A stretch of 64,000 nt of DNA from Bartonella sp. M0283 (lineage in GTDB: Bacteria > Pseudomonadota > Alphaproteobacteria > Rhizobiales > Rhizobiaceae), in NCBI RefSeq assembly GCF_016100455.1, contig NZ_JACFSK010000001.1, positions 2,046,001 through 2,110,000 of the forward strand, in the 5' to 3' direction. Numbering within the stretch: position 1 is the first letter of the stretch; every line of letters begins with the position of its first letter. This document shows, in pieces, positions 18,131 through 27,019 of the stretch. Below the pieces are notes generated by a model, which worked only from the letters and a program-made list of their open reading frames with translations, did no database searches and had not been told where the DNA came from. The position numbers were made by a program, and so were the translations under genes.

Positions 18131-18754
18131 CTATTTCGGACGATTTGGCGTTTTCAGTGTAATGGGAGGAAGATTGATCTGATAATGGATAGAGATAATG
18201 CGGATAAAGGTGCAAACCGCAATTGCCGTCCAGATTGCAATAACCGGAGAGATAAGCCGCGCCGAGCCCAAAAGAACGATGGCGGAACCGACAATAGAAG
18301 CGCTTGCATAAATTTCTTTACTGAAGATGATCGGCGTGCGACCGGTCAGAATGTCGCGTACGCATCCACCACCAACAGCGCTTGCACAGCCGAGAATGAT
18401 CGCTATCTGGATGTTACCTGTTACCTGATAAGCTTTATCCGAACCGAAGGCAGCAAAAAAACCAAGCCCCAAAGCATCAAGCCAAAGAGTTGGTTTTTCC
18501 ATCCTGATAATCAATCCCTGACAAAAAATGCCGAGCAAGACTGCACCTATTATTGCAATAAAATATTCGATATTGGTGAGGCCTACCGGTGGCGTTGCTC
18601 CCAAACAAAGGTCACGCATGATACCGCCACCGCAGGCAGTGGCCATTGCGACTACAAATACGCCAAAAAAATCAAAACCGCGCCGTATACCGGCACTGGT
18701 ACCGCTTAATGCAAACACAAAAGTCCCGATAACGTCAATCGAATGAAGAAGCAT
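18131..18754 (-). CDS. TRIC-type (UPF0126/YicG-like) membrane protein
   Basis: A 207-residue inner-membrane protein with two repeats of three membrane helices and a seventh helix. Each repeat carries the family motif: FDFFGVFVVAMATACGGGIMRDLCLG near residue 28 and GCASAVGGGCVRDILTGRTP near residue 121. The GGG-x(1-2)-R-D sequence is diagnostic of bacterial TRIC/UPF0126 proteins. Homologues act as trimeric cation channels, and the E. coli relative YicG has been described as a glycine transporter. The gene is the last before a 500-base gap. Confidence 0.9.
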   Translation of the reverse strand: MLLHSIDVIGTFVFALSGTSAGIRRGFDFFGVFVVAMATACGGGIMRDLCLGATPPVGLTNIEYFIAIIGAVLLGIFCQGLIIRMEKPTLWLDALGLGFFAAFGSDKAYQVTGNIQIAIILGCASAVGGGCVRDILTGRTPIIFSKEIYASASIVGSAIVLLGSARLISPVIAIWTAIAVCTFIRIISIHYQINLPPITLKTPNRPK

Positions 18755-19254
18755 ATGTCTACTTTCTCAAATTCCGCAACTATTGGCAGCTTTTTTAAAC
18801 CTTGTCATTTTAGTGCAAGCACTCCGAAAGTGGCAATTAAACACCGGCGAGCACTCGTAAACCTTGTGGTCATTTAATCTTTTTAAAGTCAAATTGAATG
18901 ATCGGGCTCTAAAAAATTATCTCTGTTGGCTCCGAGCCGGATTATATTTATTGACGTTCTTCAAACGTCACAACCGGGCTTTCTTAACCCGCCTGAGGAA
19001 ACGGTGTAACTTGTTGATGAAAGACACATTTTTAAATGGAACAAGATTGCCAATAACGCCATACAAAAAAACCGAAATGTTTTTAAAAAATAAACGTGTT
19101 GGTCGGTCAACACAATTTCCGGTGCGGATAAACGGGAGAGATGAAACGGAGCCCTGATAAAAGCTGTTTTTAATGCGTTATACGGCGTCAAAACGTCGAG
19201 AACTGTAATGAATTGTCAGGGCAGAAGTGATCCATAACAAAAGTTAAAAGGATT
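18755..19254. other. Intergenic region, 500 bases
   Basis: This lies between the start of the TRIC gene and the end of the HPr gene, so it should contain the TRIC promoter and the 3' end of the PTS transcript. Open frames here have no family resemblance and are probably chance. No RNA gene was recognised. Confidence 0.45.
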
Positions 19255-19533
19255 TCAGCTTTCTTCGCCAAACTTGTCATTTACAAGTTTTTCCAAAGCA
19301 TCAAGCACTTCTGCTGCCTGTTGCCCATGTGTTGTCACGTCTATGGTGCTCCCTTGCGAGGCTGCCAACATCATCAACCCCATAATCGAATTGCCACCAA
19401 CGGTCTGACCATCTTTTTCCACTTCGACAACAGCGTCAAAACCATCAACGGTTTGTACAAATTTTGCCGATGCGCGGGCATGGAGACCGCGTTTGTTAGA
19501 AATAACCAATTGTCGTTTAAAGGAGCTGCCCAT
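19255..19533 (-). CDS. ptsH: HPr-family phosphocarrier protein
   Basis: A protein of about 92 residues, the phosphocarrier of a phosphotransferase system. The active-site His is H18 in NKRGLHARASAKF and the regulatory Ser is S49 in GGNSIMGLMML, the site expected for HprK. The ATG start gives normal length; a GTG four codons upstream (19545) is an alternative because the ribosome site of the ATG is poorly spaced. It follows the EIIA gene closely (about 20 bases), so the two are co-transcribed. No enzyme I or sugar permease appears in the window, which suits the regulatory PTS of alphaproteobacteria. Confidence 0.95.
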   Translation of the reverse strand: MGSSFKRQLVISNKRGLHARASAKFVQTVDGFDAVVEVEKDGQTVGGNSIMGLMMLAASQGSTIDVTTHGQQAAEVLDALEKLVNDKFGEES

Positions 19534-19555
19534 TTTCCCGCACACAACTCATTAT

Positions 19556-19963
19556 CTATTCATCTGATAACAACATACTGGGAACATTGATATATTTGCG
19601 TCCGGCATCCTGTGCGGCTTTCAAAGCGTCAACCAATTTGATATCGTTCGACTGACGCACCGAGGTGAGTTTGATAAGCATTGGCAAATTGACACCGGCG
19701 ATCACCTCGATCTTGCCTTCCTGCATAATTGAAATGGCAAGATTGGACGGTGTGCCCCCGAACATATCGGTAAGGATAATGACGCCTTGTCCATCATCGA
19801 CCGAACTGACGGCTGCAACAATATCGTTACGACGTTGATCCATATCATCTTCAGGGCCAATACACACAGTGGCAAATTTCTCCTGAGGACCTACAACATG
19901 CTCTACCGCATGCAAAAACTCTTCAGCCAATCTGCCGTGCGTTACAAGCACGAGTCCGATCAT
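19556..19963 (-). CDS. PTS EIIA component, mannose type
   Basis: A 135-residue EIIA domain of the mannose/fructose class. The phospho-accepting His is H9 in GLVLVTHGRLAEEFL. ILTDMFGGTPSNLAISIM is the second family signature. In Rhizobiales this protein (often called ManX or EIIA-Man) works with HPr and EIIA-Ntr as a signalling chain rather than in sugar uptake. GGAG sits 8 bases before the ATG. It lies between hprK and HPr, 130 bases after hprK. Confidence 0.93.
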   Translation of the reverse strand: MIGLVLVTHGRLAEEFLHAVEHVVGPQEKFATVCIGPEDDMDQRRNDIVAAVSSVDDGQGVIILTDMFGGTPSNLAISIMQEGKIEVIAGVNLPMLIKLTSVRQSNDIKLVDALKAAQDAGRKYINVPSMLLSDE

Positions 19964-20093
19964 TCACAATGCTCCTGTCACCAGCGTCCCAACCGTCTTG
20001 TTCCATGGCAATAGACAGTGAGCTTTATATTTTGGCAGGGGTTTTCTTCTGTGCCAAGAAAAATCTTTGCACAATATAAAAAAATATTGTTTT

Positions 20094-20585
20094 TCAACAT
20101 GATTTGACATTCGAATCCGGTCTTTGCCAAGGTTTTTTGAAAGCAAATGCTTCTATAGCCTGACAAATTGTCAAGCTGTCAGCAGTATTCAAATCAGGAA
20201 GAATATAAAGTGGTAGTTCAATGCCACAATAAGTTATTTTATCATCCTCGGGATAACGTTTTGCCTCTTTCGATAAGCTCACAACAAAGTTGATTACCAC
20301 TTCAGGTTCGAACGCCATGCGATATAAGCCCGCCCCCCTGATCTCAATACCACCGCGGAGTGTTTCTGGTGCCCGCCCATAGAGTTTTTTCTGCTTTAGA
20401 AATAATTCCGTATAGTCATCACTAACGAGGCAAGCATAATTTCCGGCCGATGATGCACGCTCAACAAGTGCCAGAGTAAGTGCCGATTTACCGGAAGCCG
20501 ACGCACCTTTAAGCAAAACGCCTTTATTACCGAGGATTAAACAGTTTGCGTGAAGTGTGAGGGAGTGTTCGACGCTTTCAGACAC
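20094..20585 (-). CDS. hprK: HPr kinase/phosphorylase, short alphaproteobacterial form
   Basis: A 163-residue protein consisting only of the catalytic domain. The N-terminal domain found in Firmicutes HprK is absent, as is usual in alphaproteobacteria. Walker A is GASASGKS (residues 27-34), followed by SDDYTEL and RGGIEIRGAGLY, which match the HprK capping loop and signature. It phosphorylates HPr on serine (S49 of the neighbouring HPr) and links carbon or energy status to regulation. The start is GTG with AGGA 7 bases upstream. It follows chvG after 29 bases, so it belongs to the chvI-chvG transcript. Confidence 0.93.
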   Translation of the reverse strand: MSESVEHSLTLHANCLILGNKGVLLKGASASGKSALTLALVERASSAGNYACLVSDDYTELFLKQKKLYGRAPETLRGGIEIRGAGLYRMAFEPEVVINFVVSLSKEAKRYPEDDKITYCGIELPLYILPDLNTADSLTICQAIEAFAFKKPWQRPDSNVKSC

Positions 20586-20614
20586 AGATTCTTCCTTGTT
20601 TTAAAAGCAAATTG

Positions 20615-22402
20615 CTATTTTTCGAGCGGTAAAACAATGATGAAACGGGCACCCAGCTTTTTATCCGGTTCCTTGTCGGAATAGATATTCTCTGCTGTCA
20701 AAGTACCATTATGGGCTTCGATAATCTGGCGGCTGATCGAAAGCCCGAGGCCCGAATTTTTCCCGAAGGATTCAGCACCTGGCCGATCGGTATAAAAACG
20801 TTCGAAAATCCGGTCTATCTTTTCGGCACGGATACCGGGTCCGTTATCTTCGACCGTCAATACGAGTTTAGAACCTTCCGCATGCATCGCAAGTTTTATC
20901 TTCCCGTTTTCATGCGGAATAAACGAGCGGGCATTTTCAATCAAATTGGAAACGACTTGTCCGAGCCGCAGATCATGACCGGCAACAATATATTTTTTAC
21001 CACCGCTACGCGGCTTTATATCAAGTTCGATTGTTGCCGAAACTTTGTTGCGACGAACCTCTCGCGAAGCTCTCACAATATTTTCAAGCATAGCAACCAT
21101 GTCCACCTTGTCGGATGTCTCACGCGCAAGTTCCGCGTCAAGGCGTGATGCATCGGAAATATCGGTAATGAGACGATCAAGGCGGCGCACATCCTGCTGG
21201 ATAATATCAAAAAGCCGTTCGCGCGCCTCATGCGTTTTGGCGAGCGGCAAGGTTTCCACCGCACTTCTGAGCGACGTTAGCGGATTTTTCAATTCGTGGC
21301 TGACATCGGCTGCAAATTGTTCGATTGCTTCGATACGGGTATAGAGCGCATCGGTCATATCGCGGATTGATGTTGACAAATGCCCGACTTCATCTTGCCT
21401 GTCCGAAAAATCCGGAATTTCAACGCGCTTGTTGGTGCCATGACGGACACGATCGGCTGCTGCCGACAATTTGCGCAAAGGATTGGCTATCGTATAAGCA
21501 AGAAACAGCGAGAGGACCAGAAGCACAGCCGCAACCACCGCAAAAACTTTAAAAATTGCCAGCCGCTCCGCCGTGACAATATTGTCAATATCGGATCCGG
21601 CTGTCGACAACAACAAAACGCCGACTACAGAATGATAACGCTGCACCGGAACAGCGACAGAAACAACCAACTCGCCTTGTGAATTCCGCCTTTGGGCTGT
21701 TGCCAGAATTCCGTTCATAGCTTTGACAACTTCCGGATAGACAGCACCGTTTCCACCAAGCTGGTCTTTGTCAACAGCTATATCATTGCCGTAAATCGTG
21801 TTGGTGAGCCAGTTTCTGAACCGTTCGATAAGACCAGGCTTATCTTCAGCAATTGGAGGAAGGTTATAACTTAAAACCTGACCACTTGAATAGAGCACCA
21901 TTGAATCGAGAAGCAGGTTGGCATCCCGATCGTAAATACGGGCACGTGTTGTCTCCGGCGAAATGACATTGCGCAATAGTGGCGCAACACGTTCCGGATT
22001 AATCGGGAAATCCCAATTATCTGTCGATTCCGCTTTCGGAGTGATACTCTGTCCGGCTTGCAACTCCATGAGTTTTTCTGGATCAATCAGAATCGAATTG
22101 GTGTCAACCGTTGCCGAAGCGGCAATTGCACCGGCAATAATCTTGCCTTGTGTGCGCAATGACTCGATCTTGGCATCAATCAAGCCATCCCGAAACTGGT
22201 TGAGATACATAATGCCGACAACAAGCACACAAAGAGCTGCAAGGTTGAGAATAACTATACGGCGTGTCAGACTTGAAAAGAGAAGTTGTTCGAAAAGATA
22301 GTGGCCACGCCTGCGCAAGCGCCCGAAACGGGTTGTCTTGCGGGAATGTTGCCCCTTTTTCGTCTTTTCCTCTGTGCCCGCTGTTGCTTCCTCGGAAACC
22401 AT
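20615..22402 (-). CDS. chvG: ChvG/ExoS/BatS sensor histidine kinase
   Basis: A 595-residue membrane sensor kinase. A basic cytoplasmic N-terminus (about 1-45) is followed by a first membrane helix (about 48-68), a periplasmic sensor domain (about 70-280), a second helix (about 283-306) and HAMP (about 306-360). HisKA has phospho-His H369 in FAADVSHELKNPL, and the HATPase domain carries NLIENARSF, DNGPGI and GLGLSI. ChvG senses acid pH and envelope or host signals and is required for host interaction in Agrobacterium, Sinorhizobium, Brucella (BvrS) and Bartonella (BatS). It lies 139 bases after chvI with hprK, EIIA and HPr downstream, the order known from Rhizobiales. Confidence 0.96.
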   Translation of the reverse strand: MVSEEATAGTEEKTKKGQHSRKTTRFGRLRRRGHYLFEQLLFSSLTRRIVILNLAALCVLVVGIMYLNQFRDGLIDAKIESLRTQGKIIAGAIAASATVDTNSILIDPEKLMELQAGQSITPKAESTDNWDFPINPERVAPLLRNVISPETTRARIYDRDANLLLDSMVLYSSGQVLSYNLPPIAEDKPGLIERFRNWLTNTIYGNDIAVDKDQLGGNGAVYPEVVKAMNGILATAQRRNSQGELVVSVAVPVQRYHSVVGVLLLSTAGSDIDNIVTAERLAIFKVFAVVAAVLLVLSLFLAYTIANPLRKLSAAADRVRHGTNKRVEIPDFSDRQDEVGHLSTSIRDMTDALYTRIEAIEQFAADVSHELKNPLTSLRSAVETLPLAKTHEARERLFDIIQQDVRRLDRLITDISDASRLDAELARETSDKVDMVAMLENIVRASREVRRNKVSATIELDIKPRSGGKKYIVAGHDLRLGQVVSNLIENARSFIPHENGKIKLAMHAEGSKLVLTVEDNGPGIRAEKIDRIFERFYTDRPGAESFGKNSGLGLSISRQIIEAHNGTLTAENIYSDKEPDKKLGARFIIVLPLEK

Positions 22403-22541
22403 CCGGTCGCCCGCACCTTTCAGAACAAAACCATATGCCAGAACATATGGTTTTGCCGACTGTTAAAAACTGAACTATCCCGCACCCCACCAAATAACCG
22501 GCTTTGAAGAGCGGGATAATCGTTACACTTTATTACCTGTT

Positions 22542-23264
22542 TTATACCTCGCGAAACCGGTAGCCAACTCCGTAAAGAGTTTCAATCATTTCAAACTCGT
22601 TATCAACCTGCTTGAACTTTTTACGCAGCCTTTTGATATGGCTGTCAATGGTGCGGTCATCAACATAGACCTGATCATCATAAGCAGCGTCCATCAGCGA
22701 ATCACGACTTTTGACAACGCCGGGGCGCTGGGCAAGCGCTTGCAAAATAAGAAACTCGGTCACTGTCAGAATGACCGGTTCACCTTTCCATGTGCAGGTA
22801 TGGCGCTCCTGATCCATAACAAGATCGCCCCGTTCGATAGAGGTTGCGGCCTGCGCATTGGCTTTTACAGGTTCACCGCGCGCTGCTGCACGCCTTAGAA
22901 CCGCCTTGACACGTTCAACAAGAAGGCGTTGTGAAAACGGCTTGGTAATAAAATCGTCAGCACCCATTTTCAAACCGAAAAGCTCGTCGATCTCGTCGTC
23001 CTTCGAGGTGAGAAAGATCACCGGCAAATCCGATTTCTGGCGTAAGCGCCGCAACAATTCCATGCCATCCATACGCGGCATCTTGATATCGAAGATAGCA
23101 AGATTGGGTGGACGCGCCATCAGGCCTTCAAGCGCCGAAGCACCATCCGTATAGGTCTCGACACGGTAGCCTTCCGATTCCAGGGCTATCGACACTGATG
23201 TCAGAATGTTGCGATCGTCATCGACAAGTGCAATTGTCTGTGTCGTGGTTGCAATATCTTTCAT
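22542..23264 (-). CDS. chvI: ChvI/BatR response regulator (OmpR family)
   Basis: A 240-residue response regulator. The receiver domain (about 8-125) has acidic residues DDD near 15-17, the phospho-Asp D59 in [13 protein letters not shown], and Lys in ITKPF. The OmpR/PhoB winged-helix domain (about 145-238) ends in [16 protein letters not shown] and YGVGYRF. It is the partner of ChvG and controls virulence, exopolysaccharide and outer-membrane genes in related species. It is transcribed divergently from pckA, which in relatives is controlled in the same network. The gap of 369 bases probably holds both promoters. Confidence 0.97.
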   Translation of the reverse strand: MKDIATTTQTIALVDDDRNILTSVSIALESEGYRVETYTDGASALEGLMARPPNLAIFDIKMPRMDGMELLRRLRQKSDLPVIFLTSKDDEIDELFGLKMGADDFITKPFSQRLLVERVKAVLRRAAARGEPVKANAQAATSIERGDLVMDQERHTCTWKGEPVILTVTEFLILQALAQRPGVVKSRDSLMDAAYDDQVYVDDRTIDSHIKRLRKKFKQVDNEFEMIETLYGVGYRFREV

Positions 23265-23633
23265 AGTTTTCCGACTCTTTCTCGCGGTTTTTTATTTTTG
23301 GAACGTTTCTTTAAAACCTTCGAAACATCCACATTCGTTATTAAACATACATTTTCTTTATATGGGTGTTGCAAACACTTTTGCAAAACAAATGTGGTAC
23401 AAATTGTGGCAAAGCCTCGAAAGTCTTTGATTTACTGAGGAAAAACACCTTTTCCGCTTTTGGTTTTGTAAACGCCAAACAACGCTTGAAGTTTCATTAA
23501 CTCAATTTTTAAAAAAATTAAATTTCTTTAAATCGATTAAATATTTGATATTTAATATGTTTTCTGATTTTAGGAGGGGACACTCACAATCGTGTGGGGC
23601 ATTTTTGCTTCGAAAGGCAATAGCGGAGGTACT
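23265..23633. other. Divergent chvI-pckA regulatory region
   Basis: A 369-base gap between chvI (minus) and pckA (plus). The pckA side is strongly AT-rich between about 23490 and 23570 and holds a 9-base inverted repeat. An extra AGGAGG lies near 23571-23577, well upstream of the pckA start. No gene recognised. Confidence 0.6.
23536..23556 (+). promoter_or_regulatory. AT-rich inverted repeat upstream of pckA
   Basis: ATTAAATAT (23536-23544) pairs with ATATTTAAT (23548-23556) across three bases. It is about 80 bases upstream of the pckA start codon, a plausible operator or promoter position. Confidence 0.35.
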
Positions 23634-25229
23634 ATGAAAGAGACTGGTATATTCAATCCAAAGGCTTCACTCAAAAGCTTCGGTTTTAAAGATCTGGGCA
23701 ATGTTTATTATAATTTTAAACCGCCTTTTCTTTATGAAGAAGCAATTCGTCGCAATGAAGCGAAATTGACAGCCGAGGGAGCGCTTGTTGCCTATACAGG
23801 CCAATTTACGGGTCGTTCAGCAAAAGACAAGTTTATCGTTCGCACAAAAGAGACCGAACCCAATATCTGGTGGGACAACAACAAGCCGATGAGTCAGGAA
23901 CATTTCGACCAGTTGTTTGCCGATTTTGTCGAACATGCAAAAGGGCGCGACCTGTTTGTTGAAGATCTTATCGGTGGCGCAGATCATGAAAACTCCATCA
24001 GAGCTCGCGTTGCCTCCGAATATGCATGGCATGCCGTTTTCATCCGCAACCTCCTCATCCGTCCGGATGAAAAGGCTCTGGAATCCTATGTTCCGCAGAT
24101 GACCATTATCAATCTGCCGTCTTTCCGTGCCGATCCGAAGCGCCATGGAACACGCTCCGAGACAGTGATTGCTTGCGATCTTACCCGTCTTATTGTTCTG
24201 ATTGGCGGTACATCCTATGCCGGTGAAATGAAAAAATCGGTCTTCACCGCACTGAATTATATTTTGCCGGAAAAAGGCGTTATGCCGATGCACTCTTCAG
24301 CCAATGAAGGGCCAAAAGGCGATACCGCTGTTTTCTTCGGGCTTTCAGGGACCGGCAAGACAACGCTTTCGGCCGATGCAAGCCGCACATTGATCGGCGA
24401 TGACGAACACGGTTGGGGCAATGACGGCGTCTTCAATTTTGAAGGCGGTTGTTATGCCAAGGTCATCCGGCTCTCTGCTGAAGCGGAACCGGTTATCTAT
24501 TCCACAACCCAGCGTTTCGGTACCATTCTTGAAAACGTTGTCCTCGACAAAGACCGCGAACCCGATTTCAATGACGGTTCTCTGACTGAAAATACCCGTG
24601 CCGCCTATCCGATCTATTTTGTCGATAATGCAAGTAAAACCGGTAAGGGTGGACAGCCGAAAAACATCATCATGCTGACTGCCGATGCTTTTGGCGTTAT
24701 TCCGCCAATTGCCAAACTCACGCCGGCACAAGCCATGTACCACTTCCTGTCCGGCTATACAGCCAAGGTCGCAGGTACCGAAAAAGGCGTAACCGAACCG
24801 GAGGCAACGTTCTCGACATGCTTCGGCGCGCCATTCATGCCGCGTCATCCTTCTGTTTATGGTAATTTGTTGCGCAAGAAAATCGCCGAACACCATGTTG
24901 ATTGCTGGCTCATCAATACCGGTTGGACCGGTGGTCCTTACGGTGTTGGCAGCCGTATGCCGATCAAGGCAACCCGCGCATTGCTGAACGCTGCATTGGA
25001 CGGTTCGCTCAAAAATGTCGAATTCCGCAAAGACGAGAATTTCGGCTTTATGGTACCGAAGGCCGTTGCCGGAGTGGATTCGAAAATTCTTGACCCGCGT
25101 TCGACGTGGAAAGACAAAGCTGCCTATGACGAACAGGTCAAGAAACTTGCTGGCATGTTCATCAAAAACTTCGAGAAATTCATTCCGCATGTCGATGATG
25201 AAGTGAAAAACGCAGCCCCTAAGGCCTGA
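23634..25229 (+). CDS. pckA: Phosphoenolpyruvate carboxykinase (ATP)
   Basis: A 531-residue enzyme that converts oxaloacetate and ATP to phosphoenolpyruvate, the first committed step of gluconeogenesis. The kinase P-loop is GLSGTGKTT (residues 236-244). [11 protein letters not shown] near residue 60 binds oxaloacetate, and IGDDEHGW with [10 protein letters not shown] supplies metal and substrate ligands. The length is normal for ATP-type PckA. The ATG at 23634 is chosen because GGAGG lies 4-5 bases upstream; an in-frame GTG at 23592 would add 14 atypical residues. It is divergent from chvI and has its own strong terminator. Confidence 0.97.
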   Translation: MKETGIFNPKASLKSFGFKDLGNVYYNFKPPFLYEEAIRRNEAKLTAEGALVAYTGQFTGRSAKDKFIVRTKETEPNIWWDNNKPMSQEHFDQLFADFVEHAKGRDLFVEDLIGGADHENSIRARVASEYAWHAVFIRNLLIRPDEKALESYVPQMTIINLPSFRADPKRHGTRSETVIACDLTRLIVLIGGTSYAGEMKKSVFTALNYILPEKGVMPMHSSANEGPKGDTAVFFGLSGTGKTTLSADASRTLIGDDEHGWGNDGVFNFEGGCYAKVIRLSAEAEPVIYSTTQRFGTILENVVLDKDREPDFNDGSLTENTRAAYPIYFVDNASKTGKGGQPKNIIMLTADAFGVIPPIAKLTPAQAMYHFLSGYTAKVAGTEKGVTEPEATFSTCFGAPFMPRHPSVYGNLLRKKIAEHHVDCWLINTGWTGGPYGVGSRMPIKATRALLNAALDGSLKNVEFRKDENFGFMVPKAVAGVDSKILDPRSTWKDKAAYDEQVKKLAGMFIKNFEKFIPHVDDEVKNAAPKA

Positions 25230-25248
25230 GTTCAAAAATAATCAAATG

Positions 25249-25278
25249 AAAGCCCGGTTCTTGTAACCGGGCTTTTTT
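25249..25278 (+). terminator. Rho-independent terminator of pckA
   Basis: A perfect 11-base GC-rich stem (25249-25259 with 25265-25275) and a five-base loop run into a T tract, 20 bases after the pckA stop. Confidence 0.9.
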
Positions 25279-25307
25279 ATTGGCGCATCCACGTTATAAT
25301 TGCAAAA

Positions 25308-25745
25308 ATGGATAGCGAAAAAGGCGAACTTTTTATCAGTGCAAAAATCCGCATACGCGAAAGCGATATAGCGGAAAATTTTATTCGTGCTTCGGGACCT
25401 GGCGGGCAGAACGTCAACAAGGTTGCGACGGCTGTACAATTACGCTATTTTGCTTATCGGGCAGGCCTTCCCCACGATATATTCACCCGCCTCATAAAAC
25501 TTGCCGGACAAAAAGCGACGAAAGACGGCGAAATTCTCATCGAAGCATCGCGTTTTCGATTACAGGAAAAAAATCGGCAAGATGCGCGTGCAAGACTTGT
25601 TTCACTTGTCAAAAAAGCGGCTGAACCACCGCCGCCAAAACGACGGAAAACAAAACCGACCAAAGGGTCGATCGAACGAAGATTGAAAGCCAAAAACATT
25701 CGTTCAGAGGTGAAAAAGGCTCGTTCAAAAGTAACTCCGGATTGA
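25308..25745 (+). CDS. arfB: Alternative ribosome-rescue factor ArfB (YaeJ)
   Basis: A 145-residue peptidyl-tRNA hydrolase that frees ribosomes stalled without a stop codon. The catalytic GGQ is at residues 32-34 within RASGPGGQNVNKVATAV. The Lys/Arg-rich C-terminal tail, which enters the empty mRNA channel, spans about residues 105-145. The length matches ArfB, and the stop-codon recognition domain of full release factors is absent. It starts 30 bases after the pckA terminator and so probably has its own promoter. Confidence 0.95.
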   Translation: MDSEKGELFISAKIRIRESDIAENFIRASGPGGQNVNKVATAVQLRYFAYRAGLPHDIFTRLIKLAGQKATKDGEILIEASRFRLQEKNRQDARARLVSLVKKAAEPPPPKRRKTKPTKGSIERRLKAKNIRSEVKKARSKVTPD

Positions 25746-25863
25746 AATTTAAATTCCTGCTCTATGTCTTTCATTGAAAGCCGGAACACGGGTTTCCCCT
25801 CTAACAATGTGCCGCTCCCTCTTCAAAAGGGCAAGACGCGCATTTTCTTGAAAGGAGAATGCA

Positions 25864-26400
25864 ATGGGACTTTTTAATTTCGTAAAATCGGTTGGTGAAA
25901 AACTTGGGCTCGGGGAACAAGCCCCTGATGCACAAAGCATTAAAACAGCTTTGGATGGCCTTAATCTTGGAACAGAAAACGTTAAAGTCGCGGTCGAGAA
26001 CGGCAAAGCAATTCTGACCGGTGCTGTCAAAGATCAGGCAACACTTGAAAAAGCCATTCTTGCGGTTGGCAACCTTCACAGCATTGAATCGGTCAATACC
26101 GATAATCTCAAAGTAGAGAATGGCCAAAAATCGGCAAGCAACCAAACGGCACAAGCGGGCACTTCGCAAACATCTTCAAACCCCACATCTACACAATCGT
26201 CTGGTTCACAATCGACAGAACCACATTTTTATGAAGTAAAAAAGGGTGACACTTTGTGGAAAATTGCCGAAGAAGTTTATGGCAAAGGTCATGGCGACAA
26301 AAACAAGATTATTTTCGAGGCAAATAAGCCTATGTTGAAATCGCCTGAAAAAATCTTCCCCGGTCAAAAGCTGCGCATTCCCGACCTTAATCAGGCCTGA
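25864..26400 (+). CDS. lysM: BON-LysM domain protein (Kbp/YgaU-like)
   Basis: A 178-residue protein. It has an N-terminal helix (MGLFNFVKSVGEKLGLG), a BON domain (about residues 25-90), a Ser/Thr/Gln-rich linker (about 93-120) and a C-terminal LysM domain (FYEVKKGDTLWKIAEEVYG ... KIFPGQKLRIP, about 122-174). E. coli Kbp/YgaU has the same order and binds potassium; LysM commonly binds glycan. The absence of a signal peptide fits Kbp. An AAGGAG ribosome site lies 6-7 bases before the ATG. The gene is followed by a repeat-rich 619-base gap. Confidence 0.92.
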   Translation: MGLFNFVKSVGEKLGLGEQAPDAQSIKTALDGLNLGTENVKVAVENGKAILTGAVKDQATLEKAILAVGNLHSIESVNTDNLKVENGQKSASNQTAQAGTSQTSSNPTSTQSSGSQSTEPHFYEVKKGDTLWKIAEEVYGKGHGDKNKIIFEANKPMLKSPEKIFPGQKLRIPDLNQA

Positions 26401-26415
26401 TTATTTTATTACACC

Positions 26416-26436
26416 ACACCCCACACCCCACACCCC
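26416..26436 (+). repeat. (ACACCCC)3 direct repeat
   Basis: Three exact consecutive ACACCCC units (26416-26422, 26423-26429, 26430-26436), flanked by partial copies. The last one runs into the hairpin element. Confidence 0.85.
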
Positions 26437-26482
26437 ACGCATCCCGAAAAGTGTGAAACGGTTTTCGGCCAAGATGCGTGGG
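26434..26482 (+). repeat. Interspersed palindromic repeat, complete copy
   Basis: An outer 10-base perfect inverted repeat (26434-26443 with 26473-26482) encloses an inner 7-base stem (26444-26450 with 26462-26468). A four-base bulge lies on the 3' side and the 11-base loop contains GTGTGAAACGG. From memory, similar GAAAAGTGTGAA(G/A)CGGTTTTC elements are dispersed in Rhizobiales genomes. Confidence 0.8.
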
Positions 26483-26498
26483 CACTCAAAAACACATC

Positions 26499-26520
26499 CC
26501 GAAAAGTGTGGAACCATTTT
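26499..26520 (+). repeat. Interspersed repeat, partial copy 2
   Basis: CCGAAAAGTGTGGAACCATTTT shares the core with the complete copy but the right arm has diverged (CCATTTTT instead of CGGTTTTCGG), so the stem is degraded. Confidence 0.65.
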
Positions 26521-26599
26521 TAGGAAACGAAGAGAGGGTAATCTTCCCCTACCCGACTAGTATATGAATCTTGTCACATAGGATAGCAGGATGCTCCAA

Positions 26600-26621
26600 G
26601 GAAAAGTGTGAAGCGGTTTTC
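26600..26621 (+). repeat. Interspersed repeat, partial copy 3
   Basis: GGAAAAGTGTGAAGCGGTTTTC keeps the core and right inner arm, with no outer stem. It is the closest of the three to the common GAAGCGGTTTTC form. Confidence 0.65.
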
Positions 26622-27019
26622 AAAAAGCTATTGGGAAATCGCACACGTCTGAAAAATTGCCCTATACAAGCTTTTAAAAACAGTTCTCTCCCGAAAATTT
26701 CTTAAGGCCAATATCACCTTAATGAGCCGTGCTGATAATTTTTTTTCCTACACAATAGCCGGATTTGAACCGCCAATAGCCATATGAATTTTGCCCGACA
26801 TGGCTGGCGGCAGGTTTTCAACAGATGTGTTTTTCAGCCATTATATCAATTTTACTATCCTCTGTTTGCTTATAAAAAAACGTTACAGGCAATTTGTTCG
26901 TTCGCTACTCACAGCTTCATGCGGTATTTTTAAAAGGGACTAGTTCGGCTTGAAGATCGGACAAGGCGAATGTTGCTCGGCATCTTGAAGAGCGGTCACA
27001 GTCTGTTTATTTTCAAAGA

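Larger units (their letters stand above)
26401..27019. other. Intergenic region rich in repeats, 619 bases
   Basis: Contains three copies of a heptamer (26416-26436) followed by three variants of a GAAAAGTGTGRA-core element (26434-26482, 26499-26520, 26600-26621). The rest, to alkB, contains no recognised gene. Confidence 0.7.

Noticed and set aside
18864..19157. 97-codon open frame between the TRIC and HPr genes
   Set aside because: Basic, low-complexity translation without motif; probably chance.
20040..20100. A-T hairpin between hprK and EIIA as a terminator
   Set aside because: The stem is short and AT-only, and the two genes are expected to be co-transcribed; evidence is too weak.
24345..25235. 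296-codon open frame antisense to pckA
   Set aside because: A shadow of the highly expressed pckA gene, with no family resemblance.
26434..26621. Possible CRISPR array from the repeated GAAAAGTGTGAA core
   Set aside because: Only three divergent copies with uneven spacing, no uniform spacers and no cas genes.
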